This document shows, piece by piece, positions 6,335-11,499 of a DNA stretch of 11,499 bases. Below the pieces are notes generated by a model. That model worked only from the letters and a program-made list of their open reading frames with translations. It made no database searches and had not been told where the DNA came from. Within the stretch, counting starts at the first letter, position 1; the number at the start of each line of letters is the position of its first letter. Origin of the DNA: an uncultured Bacillaceae bacterium (GTDB taxonomy: Bacteria; Bacillota; Bacilli; Bacillales; Caldibacillaceae); contig CALKAK010000128.1 of assembly GCA_937983015.1 (NCBI GenBank), positions 1-11,499 on the forward strand, given 5' to 3'. The position numbers were made by a program, and so were the translations under genes.

Positions 6335-7632
6335 AATTAACAAAAGGGAAAATTTTCTCATTAGGCATTCAACATGTGCTTGCCATGTACGCCGGTGCGA
6401 TTGCCGTCCCTCTCGTCGTAGGCGCTGGCATCGGGTTAAATAGCGAACAATTAACGTATCTCGTTTCCATCGACATATTCATGTGCGGAATAGCCACACT
6501 TTTACAAGTATGGAAAGGTAAATTCTTTGGTATCGGTCTACCGGTCGTTCTTGGTTGTACATTTACTGCTGCCGGTCCGATGATCGCGATCGGAAATGCC
6601 TATGGTCTCCCTGCGATTTTTGGGGCGATTATCGGTTCGGGAATCATCGTTCTTTTGATTTCTCGCTCGTTTAGTAAGTTAGTCGCTTTCTTCCCACCAG
6701 TAGTGATGGGATCGGTTGTGACGATCATCGGTCTTACACTGATCCCGGTTGCCATGACCAACCTGGCCGGGGGTTCGGGAAGTCCGGACTTCGGTTCGTT
6801 TAAAAATCTTGCCCTCGGTATCATCACATTGGTTATCATACTGGCAATTTTCCGATTTTTTAAAGGCTTTCTCCGTTCCATCGCCATTTTACTCGGAATT
6901 TTAGCGGGAACTGGGCTAGCCACCTTTTTCGGAGAGGTGGATTTCACGCCGGTTCAAGAGGCAAACTGGTTCCAACTGCCTAAACTCTTCTACTTCGGTG
7001 TTCCGGAATTTCATCTCATGCCGATCTTAATCATGACCATCGTGGCCGTCGTCAGTTTAGTGGAATCGAGCGGTACCTATTTTGCTTTGAGCGATATTTG
7101 CGAGCGTAAATTAACCGATGAGGATCTTTGCAAAGGGTACCGTTCGGAAGGGTTGGCGTATTTAATCGGCGGCTTATTTAACGCATTTCCGTATACAACT
7201 TTTTCACAAAATGTCGGTCTCATCCAGCTTTCCAGTGTGAGATCCTTACGTGTCATCTACGCGGCAGCGGGAATCTTGATCTTTCTCGGTTTTGTTCCCA
7301 AAATTGCCGCCTTCACGACGATCATACCGTCTAGTGTATTAGGAGGTGCGATGATCACTATGTTCGGTATGGTGGTGGCCAGCGGAATTAAAATGCTCGG
7401 CAAAGTCGATTTCTCTTTACAAGAAAATTTATTGATCGTTGCCTGTTCCATCGGTGTGGGACTCGGGATCACAGTTGCTCCCGATCTGTTCAATGGTTTG
7501 CCTGACGGAATTAAGATCATCACCGATAGCGGCATTGTTATGGGGAGTCTAACGGCATTCCTCTTGAATCTCGTGTTTAACGTTCTCAAATCTCGTGGTG
7601 AAAAAGCAATACCTGCAGAAGTGAAACAGTAA
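6331..7632 (+). CDS. pbuX: Xanthine permease of the NCS2/NAT family
   Basis: Integral membrane protein of 433 residues (B. subtilis PbuX about 438) with around 14 hydrophobic segments, importing xanthine by proton symport. Visible family marks: QHVLAMYAGAIAVPLVVG in the first segment (14-31), the glutamate E245 in VVSLVESSGTY, which aligns with the substrate-binding Glu of the family, and the NAT signature region TTFSQNVGLIQLSS (289-302). The signature usually ends in Thr followed by Arg, Lys or Gly; here both positions are Ser (S301, S302). The start ATG overlaps the xpt stop (ATGA) and the nearest ribosome-binding sequence is weak (GGAG at 13 bases), so translation is probably coupled to xpt. 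A terminator follows directly. Confidence 0.95.
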   Translation: MKLTKGKIFSLGIQHVLAMYAGAIAVPLVVGAGIGLNSEQLTYLVSIDIFMCGIATLLQVWKGKFFGIGLPVVLGCTFTAAGPMIAIGNAYGLPAIFGAIIGSGIIVLLISRSFSKLVAFFPPVVMGSVVTIIGLTLIPVAMTNLAGGSGSPDFGSFKNLALGIITLVIILAIFRFFKGFLRSIAILLGILAGTGLATFFGEVDFTPVQEANWFQLPKLFYFGVPEFHLMPILIMTIVAVVSLVESSGTYFALSDICERKLTDEDLCKGYRSEGLAYLIGGLFNAFPYTTFSQNVGLIQLSSVRSLRVIYAAAGILIFLGFVPKIAAFTTIIPSSVLGGAMITMFGMVVASGIKMLGKVDFSLQENLLIVACSIGVGLGITVAPDLFNGLPDGIKIITDSGIVMGSLTAFLLNLVFNVLKSRGEKAIPAEVKQ

Positions 7633-7639
7633 AGAGGAT

Positions 7640-7681
7640 GTTCCGATCGGATTTCGGTTATACGTTCCGATCGGGACTTTT
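7640..7681 (+). terminator. Terminator of xpt-pbuX
   Basis: GTTCCGATCGG (7640-7650) pairs over 11 bases with CCGATCGGGAC (7667-7677), with one G-T pair, followed by TTTTCATTTTTT. It begins 8 bases after the pbuX stop. Confidence 0.85.
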
Positions 7682-7706
7682 CATTTTTTAGAAAACATGC
7701 TATACA
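7678..7706 (+). promoter_or_regulatory. Possible extended -10 promoter of the zinc-ribbon gene
   Basis: TTTTCA (7678-7683), then 17 bases to TATACA (7701-7706), preceded by TGC as in extended -10 promoters. It overlaps the T-tract of the pbuX terminator. A second -10-like TACAAT is at 7716-7721. Confidence 0.4.
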
Positions 7707-7772
7707 TATGTTATGTACAATGAACGGTTCGATTATTTGGGAAATACAATACAAAAAAAGGAGGTTGATTCG

Positions 7773-7907
7773 ATGGTTCAGCACTATTACTGCAAACATT
7801 GTTTGACGATTCATACGAAAAGAAATGTCTGTCCGGTCTGTGGTAAAAAGGATCATCAATCGATCATCATTAGCGTCCATAGTAATGTTCGGGAAAAAGC
7901 GGTATGA
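7773..7907 (+). CDS. Small zinc-ribbon protein (44 residues)
   Basis: ATG 7773 follows the excellent site AAGGAGG (7758-7764) by 8 bases. The 44 residues begin MVQHYYCKHCLTIHTKRNVC and contain two CxxC knuckles, C7/C10 and C20/C23, separated by nine residues, which should hold one zinc ion. The tail after C23 is polar with a short Ile-rich strand. In-frame upstream codons (to 7713) are ignored because they lie before the ribosome-binding site. I recognise the rubredoxin/zinc-ribbon style but no named family, and the function is unknown. It is probably a single-gene unit: a terminator lies before it and a weak one after it. Confidence 0.78.
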   Translation: MVQHYYCKHCLTIHTKRNVCPVCGKKDHQSIIISVHSNVREKAV

Positions 7908-7916
7908 ATCCATTAT

Positions 7917-7934
7917 TCGCTTCAAGCGATTTTT
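7917..7934 (+). terminator. Weak terminator after the zinc-ribbon gene
   Basis: TCGCT (7917-7921), loop TCA, AGCGA (7925-7929), then TTTTT. The 5-bp stem is short but sits 10 bases after the stop. Confidence 0.5.
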
Positions 7935-8219
7935 CTTTGCCTTTTTACCGAGCAAAACCGTAATAGAAAAGCCAATTCACTTTCGATGGCTGCTTTCTAT
8001 GCCTTATCTACGAGAAACTTCTTTTCGCATGATTAAATCCCCTTCCAAGAATCTTCATTAATTTACCCTGCATTGTAAAATACAGAACCCTGTACTTTGT
8101 CCACTGGTGTTCCCATCAGACCTTTCGAGTTTAGACTATCCAGAAGAAGAACGGTATGTTACGATACTAGCGTGTGTTTTTCGTAGCAATCAAACGTGCA
8201 AAAAATTTTGATCATTTTT
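7935..8219. other. Gene-free stretch before ypcP with one long hairpin
   Basis: No supported gene. A hairpin forms between TAGAAAAGCCA (7964-7974) and TGGCTGCTTTCTA (7987-7999): 11 pairs with a 2-base bulge and a 12-base loop, with no T-run after it. I see no convincing promoter for ypcP here; weak -10-like hexamers such as GATACT (8163-8168) lack a -35. Confidence 0.4.
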
Positions 8220-8226
8220 GAGGTGA
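8220..8226 (+). promoter_or_regulatory. Ribosome-binding site fixing the TTG start of ypcP
   Basis: GAGGTGA lies 5 bases before TTG 8232 (8 bases counted from GAGG). The alternative GTG at 8196 has no such site and would add 12 residues that lack family similarity. Confidence 0.8.
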
Positions 8227-8231
8227 ACGTT

Positions 8232-9137
8232 TTGTCGGAAAAAAAGCAACTGTTACTTGTTGACGGTATGGCCTTATTGTTCCGGGCCTTTTATGCGACG
8301 GCACCATACGGACGTTATATGTACAACGATTACGGTGTACCGACCAATGGTGTTTACGGAATGCTCTGCCATTTATTTTCAGCGGTGAAGCATTTCCGGC
8401 CTTCCCATATGGCGGTTTGTTGGGATATGGGAAAAGAAACATTTCGCAATGAAATATATGCGGATTATAAAGCGAATCGGATGGAGCCACCGGAACAACT
8501 GGTTCCCCAATTCGATTTGGCAAAAAAAGCGGTACAGGCCTGTCAGATACCGAATATCGGAATAGTCGGTTATGAAGCGGACGATTGTTTAGGAACGATT
8601 GCCAAGCAGGTGAAAGGAACCGCGCAAGTCACGGTATTAACCGGTGACCGGGATTTATTACAGATACTCGATCGATCGGTTACCGTTGCACTTGTAAAAA
8701 ACGGGTTCGGGAATTATGATGCGTACACGAAAGAACGTTTTCATGAAGAATACGGGTTTGAGCCGCAGCAATGGGTTGACATAAAAGCTTTTACCGGTGA
8801 TGCCGCGGATAATTACCCGGGTGTAAAGGGAATCGGTCCGAAGACCGCGGAAAAATTAATCCGGGAATTTGCCACGGTTGAGAATGTTCTCGCCTCTTTA
8901 TCGGAACTTCGTCCGAATCTTCGCCAAAAGATCGAAGCGGATCGTGACGCCTTAGTTCTTTCTAAGGAATTAGCGATGATCAATCGAGATGTTCCCTTAC
9001 AATTTTCTTTAGCGGCGGCTAAAATCGATGTTGCAGCTTTGCGCAATAGTAAACGATGGTTGAAAGCGAATATTAAAGGGACGGACCGTATTTTTCAAAT
9101 TATTGAGGAATGGATCGATAGTTCATTCACATCATAG
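8232..9137 (+). CDS. ypcP: 5'-3' exonuclease / flap endonuclease-like protein YpcP
   Basis: Stand-alone protein of 301 residues resembling the 5'-nuclease domain of DNA polymerase I; B. subtilis YpcP has about 296. The family cleaves 5' flaps and removes RNA primers with two metal ions held by acidic residues. Visible motifs (numbered from TTG 8232): LLLVDGMALLFRAF (8-21) with D11, D65 in VCWDMGKETFR, YKANR (79-83), EADD (115-118), TGDRDLLQ (137-144), and the helix-3-turn-helix DNA-binding block GDAADNYPGVKGIGPKTA (189-206). All the expected metal-binding Asp/Glu positions appear present. It reads towards the RNase HI-like gene, and the two share a bidirectional terminator; RNases H and flap nucleases both act in RNA-primer removal. 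Confidence 0.94.
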   Translation: MSEKKQLLLVDGMALLFRAFYATAPYGRYMYNDYGVPTNGVYGMLCHLFSAVKHFRPSHMAVCWDMGKETFRNEIYADYKANRMEPPEQLVPQFDLAKKAVQACQIPNIGIVGYEADDCLGTIAKQVKGTAQVTVLTGDRDLLQILDRSVTVALVKNGFGNYDAYTKERFHEEYGFEPQQWVDIKAFTGDAADNYPGVKGIGPKTAEKLIREFATVENVLASLSELRPNLRQKIEADRDALVLSKELAMINRDVPLQFSLAAAKIDVAALRNSKRWLKANIKGTDRIFQIIEEWIDSSFTS

Positions 9138-9236
9138 ATATTTGTTAAGTAAAGCAAGAACACAATGGATTACTAGATGGACTCCAAACGTTTTTTTACA
9201 AAAATTCGATATGATCAGGAATCATGACTAAAAAAC

Positions 9237-9274
9237 CCTTACCACGATTTTGACGAATCACGGTAAGGTTTTTT
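9237..9274. terminator. Bidirectional terminator between ypcP and the RNase HI-like gene
   Basis: CCTTACC (9237-9243) pairs with GGTAAGG (9262-9268), extended inward by GATT/AATC across a 2x2 internal loop. Six T follow on the plus strand (9269-9274), and six A precede on the left (9230-9235), giving a T-run for the minus strand too. Confidence 0.9.
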
Positions 9275-9519
9275 GCTTTGCCAAGAGCTTTTATAAACTA
9301 GTAGTAAAATCAACAAATGCTGTTTTATTCACCAGGATATATTTTTTCGAATGAAAGGGGAGGAGATCAGCTTTCAACTGGTTTTCCAAGAAAGGAACAA
9401 TAAAAGAAAGAGAGAAAAAACGGTATTTGCGGTTTTTGAAAAAGGGCGCGAACAATCGTCATTCTATTTCTGGATCATACAGCTTCCTTGCATGATAAAT
9501 TTCTTGATGGGGCGACATC
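9275..9519. other. Gene-free stretch beyond the end of the RNase HI-like gene
   Basis: About 245 bases. A plus-strand frame starts at ATG 9351 but has no ribosome-binding site and runs into the antisense of the RNase HI-like gene. The strong purine box GGGGAGGAG (9358-9366) has no start codon within range. I see no further structure. Confidence 0.4.
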
Positions 9520-9911
9520 TCATTTGCTATTTTTATGTACAGCCTGGCAGGCGAGTCGGTCGGCATGTTGGTACTCGCGTTCAGGTATCCATTTGATAAA
9601 AAATAGAGCGAAGATATCGATGATCGCCAGACACTTTTCAAGATAAGGTTGAAACTTTTCGTTCTTCACATATCGTTTTTCCACGAAATCGCAAACGATT
9701 TTCGAATCGGTTTTCAACCAAACCGCAGAATGATCTTTCTTACGGCATAATTCTAAAGCTTTATAAAGAATATTAAACTCAGCCTCGTGATTATTCATGC
9801 CCCGGGGAAAAAGGCGTGCTCTTCAATTTTTCCCTGTTCCTTTATATCGATCCCGTCACCGCTTGGACCGGGATTTCCCTGACTTATAGCATCAATAAAT
9901 AGTTCTAACAT
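9520..9911 (-). pseudogene. RNase HI-like protein gene broken by a one-base frameshift
   Basis: Two minus-strand frames together make one RNase HI-like protein of about 130 residues, the usual size for the YpdQ/YpeP type. The first frame, from ATG 9911, begins MLELFIDAISQGNPGPSGDG, with catalytic D7 and the GNPGPSG motif. It runs into TGA at 9797-9795 after 38 codons. The second frame continues at 9798 with MNNHEAEF (catalytic Glu), TDSKIV (Asp) and HADRLA (Asp), and ends at 9520. All four catalytic acids exist, and one extra base in the TTTTTCCCCGGGGCATG run (near 9799-9811) would rejoin the frames: 392 bases is one short of 131 codons. A GTG at 9923 in the first frame is an alternative start. 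It is either a recent pseudogene, a sequencing error in the C4G4 run, or programmed slippage. The family cuts RNA in RNA-DNA hybrids. Confidence 0.85.
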
Positions 9912-9979
9912 ACATTTTTTCACACCATCTTCATATGATAATATCCCGGCGACTTGGATAAAATGGGTTATGGTGTAAG

Positions 9980-9993
9980 TCCATTATAATGGA
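9980..9993. promoter_or_regulatory. Perfect palindrome carrying a -10 hexamer on both strands
   Basis: TCCATTATAATGGA is a perfect 14-bp palindrome. It holds TATAAT at 9985-9990 on the plus strand and at 9988-9983 on the minus strand. It lies between the divergent RNase HI-like gene (start 9911) and ypeQ-like gene (start 10151), so it may be a symmetric bidirectional promoter. The -35 matches on both sides are poor (best TTTATT on the minus strand at 10010-10005). It could also be an operator. Confidence 0.45.
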
Positions 9994-10150
9994 TAATTTT
10001 TTTAAATAAAGGAAATATCCCGAATCATTTGGGAAAGTTTGGCCCGAGTTTAAAAGAATGTCTATTTGGCAATAGCAAGTTAGGAAACGGGGGTTGTGCA
10101 GGAAAAACCAGAAATCTAAAAAAGTTGTTGTCGGCTAGGAGTGGAGTTTG

Positions 10151-10342
10151 ATGAATGACAGAAAAGAACTGTTGGGTTATCTCGATCAATTACTCGATAC
10201 GTACTGTGACGGGTGTTTTTTATTTCAACATATAAAGAAAGAGAAGGGAAGGAATTATGCCCACAGTTTTTGTATTAAGCAATGCACCGTAGGTCAACAA
10301 TTGCAAAAGATCGGCAAAGATCTCATCGCACAGAAAAAGTGA
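10151..10342 (+). CDS. ypeQ: Small zinc-finger protein, YpeQ-like
   Basis: Protein of 63 residues beginning MNDRKELLGYLDQLLDTYCD. It carries two cysteine pairs, C19/C22 (CDGC) and C41/C45 (CIKQC), with H38 just before the second, a likely zinc site. KEKGRNYAHSFCIKQCTVG (30-48) is the conserved core of the short Bacillaceae zinc-finger proteins to which I assign YpeQ. ATG 10151 is preceded by AGGAG (10137-10141) at 9 bases; TTG 10148 is a second option, and GGAG at 10143-10146 is too near. Its molecular role is not known to me. Next to an RNase H-like gene and cspD, it matches the order I recall in B. subtilis. The long leader (about 150 bases if the palindromic -10 is used) holds no recognised RNA family. 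Confidence 0.8.
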   Translation: MNDRKELLGYLDQLLDTYCDGCFLFQHIKKEKGRNYAHSFCIKQCTVGQQLQKIGKDLIAQKK

Positions 10343-10352
10343 TAAAAACCAT

Positions 10353-10378
10353 AAAAGGCTGGTTTAGAAAAACCAGCC
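10353..10378 (-). terminator. Terminator of cspD, between convergent ypeQ and cspD
   Basis: GGCTGGTTT (10357-10365) pairs perfectly with AAACCAGCC (10370-10378). Read on the minus strand, it is followed by TTTTATGGTTTTT, so it serves cspD. On the plus strand no T-run follows, so it would stop ypeQ transcripts only weakly. Confidence 0.85.
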
Positions 10379-10414
10379 CGATTGTATACACATTATGTCA
10401 TCACATTTTGCGAA

Positions 10415-10615
10415 TTATAATTTCACAACGTTAGCAGCTTGAGGTCCGCGGTTTCCTTGAACGATTTCAAAAGAAACTTCTTGCCCCTCTTCTAAAGTTT
10501 TGTAACCTTCGCCTTGAATGGCCGTGTAATGGACGAAAACATCGTCGCCCCCTTCAACTTCAATGAACCCATAACCCTTTTCATTGTTAAACCATTTTAC
10601 TCTTCCGTTTTGCAT
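10415..10615 (-). CDS. cspD: Cold-shock protein CspD
   Basis: Single cold-shock domain of 66 residues, the exact length of B. subtilis CspD and nearly the same sequence. It binds single-stranded RNA and DNA and acts as an RNA chaperone in the cytoplasm. RNP1 is KGYGFIEV (13-20) and RNP2 is VFVHYTAI (26-33); the aromatic residues of the binding face (W8, F9, Y15, F17, F27, H29, Y30) are present. The ribosome-binding site AGGAGG lies 6 bases before the ATG on the minus strand. The protein is acidic and ends in ANVVKL, as usual. It is transcribed divergently from mntR and convergently to the ypeQ-like gene. Confidence 0.97.
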   Translation of the reverse strand: MQNGRVKWFNNEKGYGFIEVEGGDDVFVHYTAIQGEGYKTLEEGQEVSFEIVQGNRGPQAANVVKL

Positions 10616-10714
10616 GCTTTTCCTCCTAAATTACTTGACACGGATGTGTCGGTAAAAATATTTCAATCAATAAACGTCTCAACTAAGGCCTCAGTATGAA
10701 TCCGTTTAATGATT
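10616..10714 (-). promoter_or_regulatory. Long 5' leader of cspD mRNA
   Basis: The predicted leader is about 100 bases, long for a 66-codon gene, as is common for cold-shock mRNAs. It can form GACAC-ATCC-GTGTC (10634-10647) just upstream of the ribosome-binding site, and a near-palindrome ACTGAGGCCTTAGT (10682-10695). A temperature-dependent role is inferred from the family, not shown. Confidence 0.5.
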
Positions 10715-10720
10715 AGTTCA

Positions 10721-10749
10721 ACTATACTACAAGGAAACGCGATAGTCAA
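10721..10749 (-). promoter_or_regulatory. Sigma-A promoter of cspD
   Basis: On the minus strand TTGACT (10749-10744) and TATAGT (10726-10721) are spaced by 17 bases. The predicted transcript start is near 10714. Confidence 0.85.
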
Positions 10750-10822
10750 GAATTTTTATTTGAATGCAAGAAAATTTAAAACAATTAATACAAGTAACCG
10801 TTATCAATACGGTGAATTACAT

Positions 10823-10859
10823 GAATCCCTTGTCTTTAAAGGGATTCGTAAGGTAAAAT
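10823..10859 (+). promoter_or_regulatory. Possible mntR promoter with an embedded inverted repeat
   Basis: TTGTCT (10830-10835) and TAAAAT (10854-10859) are 18 bases apart. A perfect 9-bp inverted repeat, GAATCCCTT (10823-10831) / AAGGGATTC (10839-10847) with a 7-base loop, overlaps the -35 and the spacer. It could be an operator for an unidentified regulator. A smaller repeat ACCGT/ACGGT lies at 10797-10813. Confidence 0.5.
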
Positions 10860-10891
10860 GGTAAATAAGAAAGAAATTGGAGGAACTTTAC

Positions 10892-11302
10892 ATGCCAACA
10901 CCGAGTATGGAAGATTACATTGAACAAATATATTTGTTGATCGAAAGTAAGGGTTATGCGCGGGTATCGGATATAGCCGAAGCTTTATCCGTCCATCCCT
11001 CAAGTGTCACCAAGATGGTGCAAAAACTTGATCAAAAAGAATACTTAGTTTATGAAAAATACCGGGGCCTGGCATTAACACCGAAAGGGAAAAAAATTGG
11101 CGAACGGCTCGTTTACCGTCACGATCTTTTGGAACAGTTTTTATCCTTGATCGGGGTAGACGAAGAAAATATTTATAATGATGTCGAAGGAATGGAACAC
11201 CATCTGAGCTGGAATACAATTGATCGAATCGGCGATCTTGTCCAGTATTTCGCGGAGAATCCGGAACGGCTTGAAGAACTGCGAAAAATGCAAAATCGCT
11301 GA
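10892..11302 (+). CDS. mntR: Manganese-responsive transcriptional regulator MntR
   Basis: DtxR-family repressor of 136 residues; B. subtilis MntR has 142 and is very similar until the shorter C-terminal tail here. A winged helix-turn-helix spans about 1-71 (recognition region HPSSVTKMVQKL, 35-46), and the dimer domain follows. All six metal ligands known for B. subtilis MntR are at the same positions: D8, E11, H77, E99, E102 and H103. With Mn2+ bound it represses manganese importers and can activate efflux genes. ATG 10892 is preceded by GGAGG (10879-10883) at 8 bases; in-frame codons further upstream overlap that site. No target transporter gene is in the window. Confidence 0.97.
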   Translation: MPTPSMEDYIEQIYLLIESKGYARVSDIAEALSVHPSSVTKMVQKLDQKEYLVYEKYRGLALTPKGKKIGERLVYRHDLLEQFLSLIGVDEENIYNDVEGMEHHLSWNTIDRIGDLVQYFAENPERLEELRKMQNR

Positions 11303-11447
11303 CCGTTAAGACATTCAATAGATGTAAACGATTACCGATCGATGGATTTATGATGACCAGCACGATACATGTTTCGGTCTATATACTCAATGAATGAACC
11401 TTCTTCCTTTCATGCACGAGCCTGAAACGAGTAAATGATCGGAATAT

Positions 11448-11482
11448 AACGCTCTAAGCGGTTTTCGCCTAGGGCGTTTTTT
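11448..11482 (+). terminator. Strong terminator at the window end
   Basis: AACGCTCTAAGCG (11448-11460) pairs with CGCCTAGGGCGTT (11466-11478), a 13-position stem with one G-T pair and one mismatch. The T-run is 11477-11482. It lies 145 bases after mntR, so it may end mntR transcripts. The stretch 11303-11447 shows no gene. Confidence 0.75.
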
Positions 11483-11499
11483 AATGGAATTTTTTCATG

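Noticed and set aside
7257..7955. Minus-strand open frame of 232 codons opposite the pbuX 3' end
   Set aside because: It is antisense to a conserved permease and crosses its terminator and the zinc-ribbon gene. No ribosome-binding site or known motif.
9351..9596. Plus-strand frame of 81 codons after ypcP
   Set aside because: No ribosome-binding site before the ATG, and its second half is antisense to the conserved RNase HI-like gene.
10094..10138. Tiny basic frame (TTG start, about 14 codons) ending just before the ypeQ-like gene's ribosome-binding site
   Set aside because: It could be a leader peptide, but the start is rare, the upstream site is poorly placed and the frame is too short to judge.
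1..11499. Search for CRISPR arrays, insertion sequences, tRNA genes, phage or toxin-antitoxin modules
   Set aside because: No regularly spaced repeats, transposase or integrase motifs, tRNA cloverleaf or recognisable toxin pair were seen. The window reads as core chromosome.

Overview
The window looks like ordinary chromosomal DNA of a Bacillaceae (Firmicutes) bacterium. The evidence is the combination of a MrfA/MrfB repair pair, the cell-division factor GpsB, a class B (Bacillus-type) RNase P RNA, a PurR-box plus guanine-riboswitch xpt-pbuX operon, a YpcP-type 5'-3' exonuclease, an RNase HI-like gene next to a YpeQ-like zinc protein, CspD and MntR. Shine-Dalgarno sites are strong, start codons are mixed (ATG, GTG, TTG), and promoters are of the sigma-A type. 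I cannot name the species. I see no insertion sequence, prophage, tRNA gene or CRISPR array.

Layout: positions 8-3613 hold mrfA-mrfB, a two-gene operon for excision repair of DNA damage, followed by a short inverted/direct-repeat patch. Positions 3687-4150 hold a possible 21-residue membrane peptide and otherwise sequence without a recognised gene; the ypsA gene that I recall in this place in B. subtilis is not there. Positions 4151-5053 hold gpsB and rnpB with their own promoters and the rnpB terminator. Positions 5188-5428 hold a 56-residue helical protein of unknown function.

Positions 5438-7681 are a complete purine-salvage unit: a pair of inverted PurBoxes, a promoter, a guanine riboswitch with a readable antiterminator/terminator switch, xpt (xanthine phosphoribosyltransferase) and pbuX (xanthine permease), which overlap by ATGA, then a terminator. 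Together they import xanthine and convert it to XMP, with expression shut off by guanine and by PurR. A 44-residue zinc-ribbon protein follows.

Positions 8232-10378 carry ypcP, a convergent RNase HI-like gene broken by a one-base frameshift in a C4G4 run, and a ypeQ-like gene. As I recall, the same neighbourhood (ypcP, RNase H-like genes, ypeQ, cspD) exists in B. subtilis. cspD (minus strand) and mntR (plus strand) are transcribed divergently from 10616-10891, and a strong hairpin with a T-run lies at the window end.

No new multi-gene system is evident. The points most worth a second look are the frameshifted RNase HI-like gene, three small uncharacterised proteins (21, 56 and 44 residues), a perfect palindrome that places a -10 hexamer on both strands between divergent genes, and an inverted repeat inside the mntR promoter.
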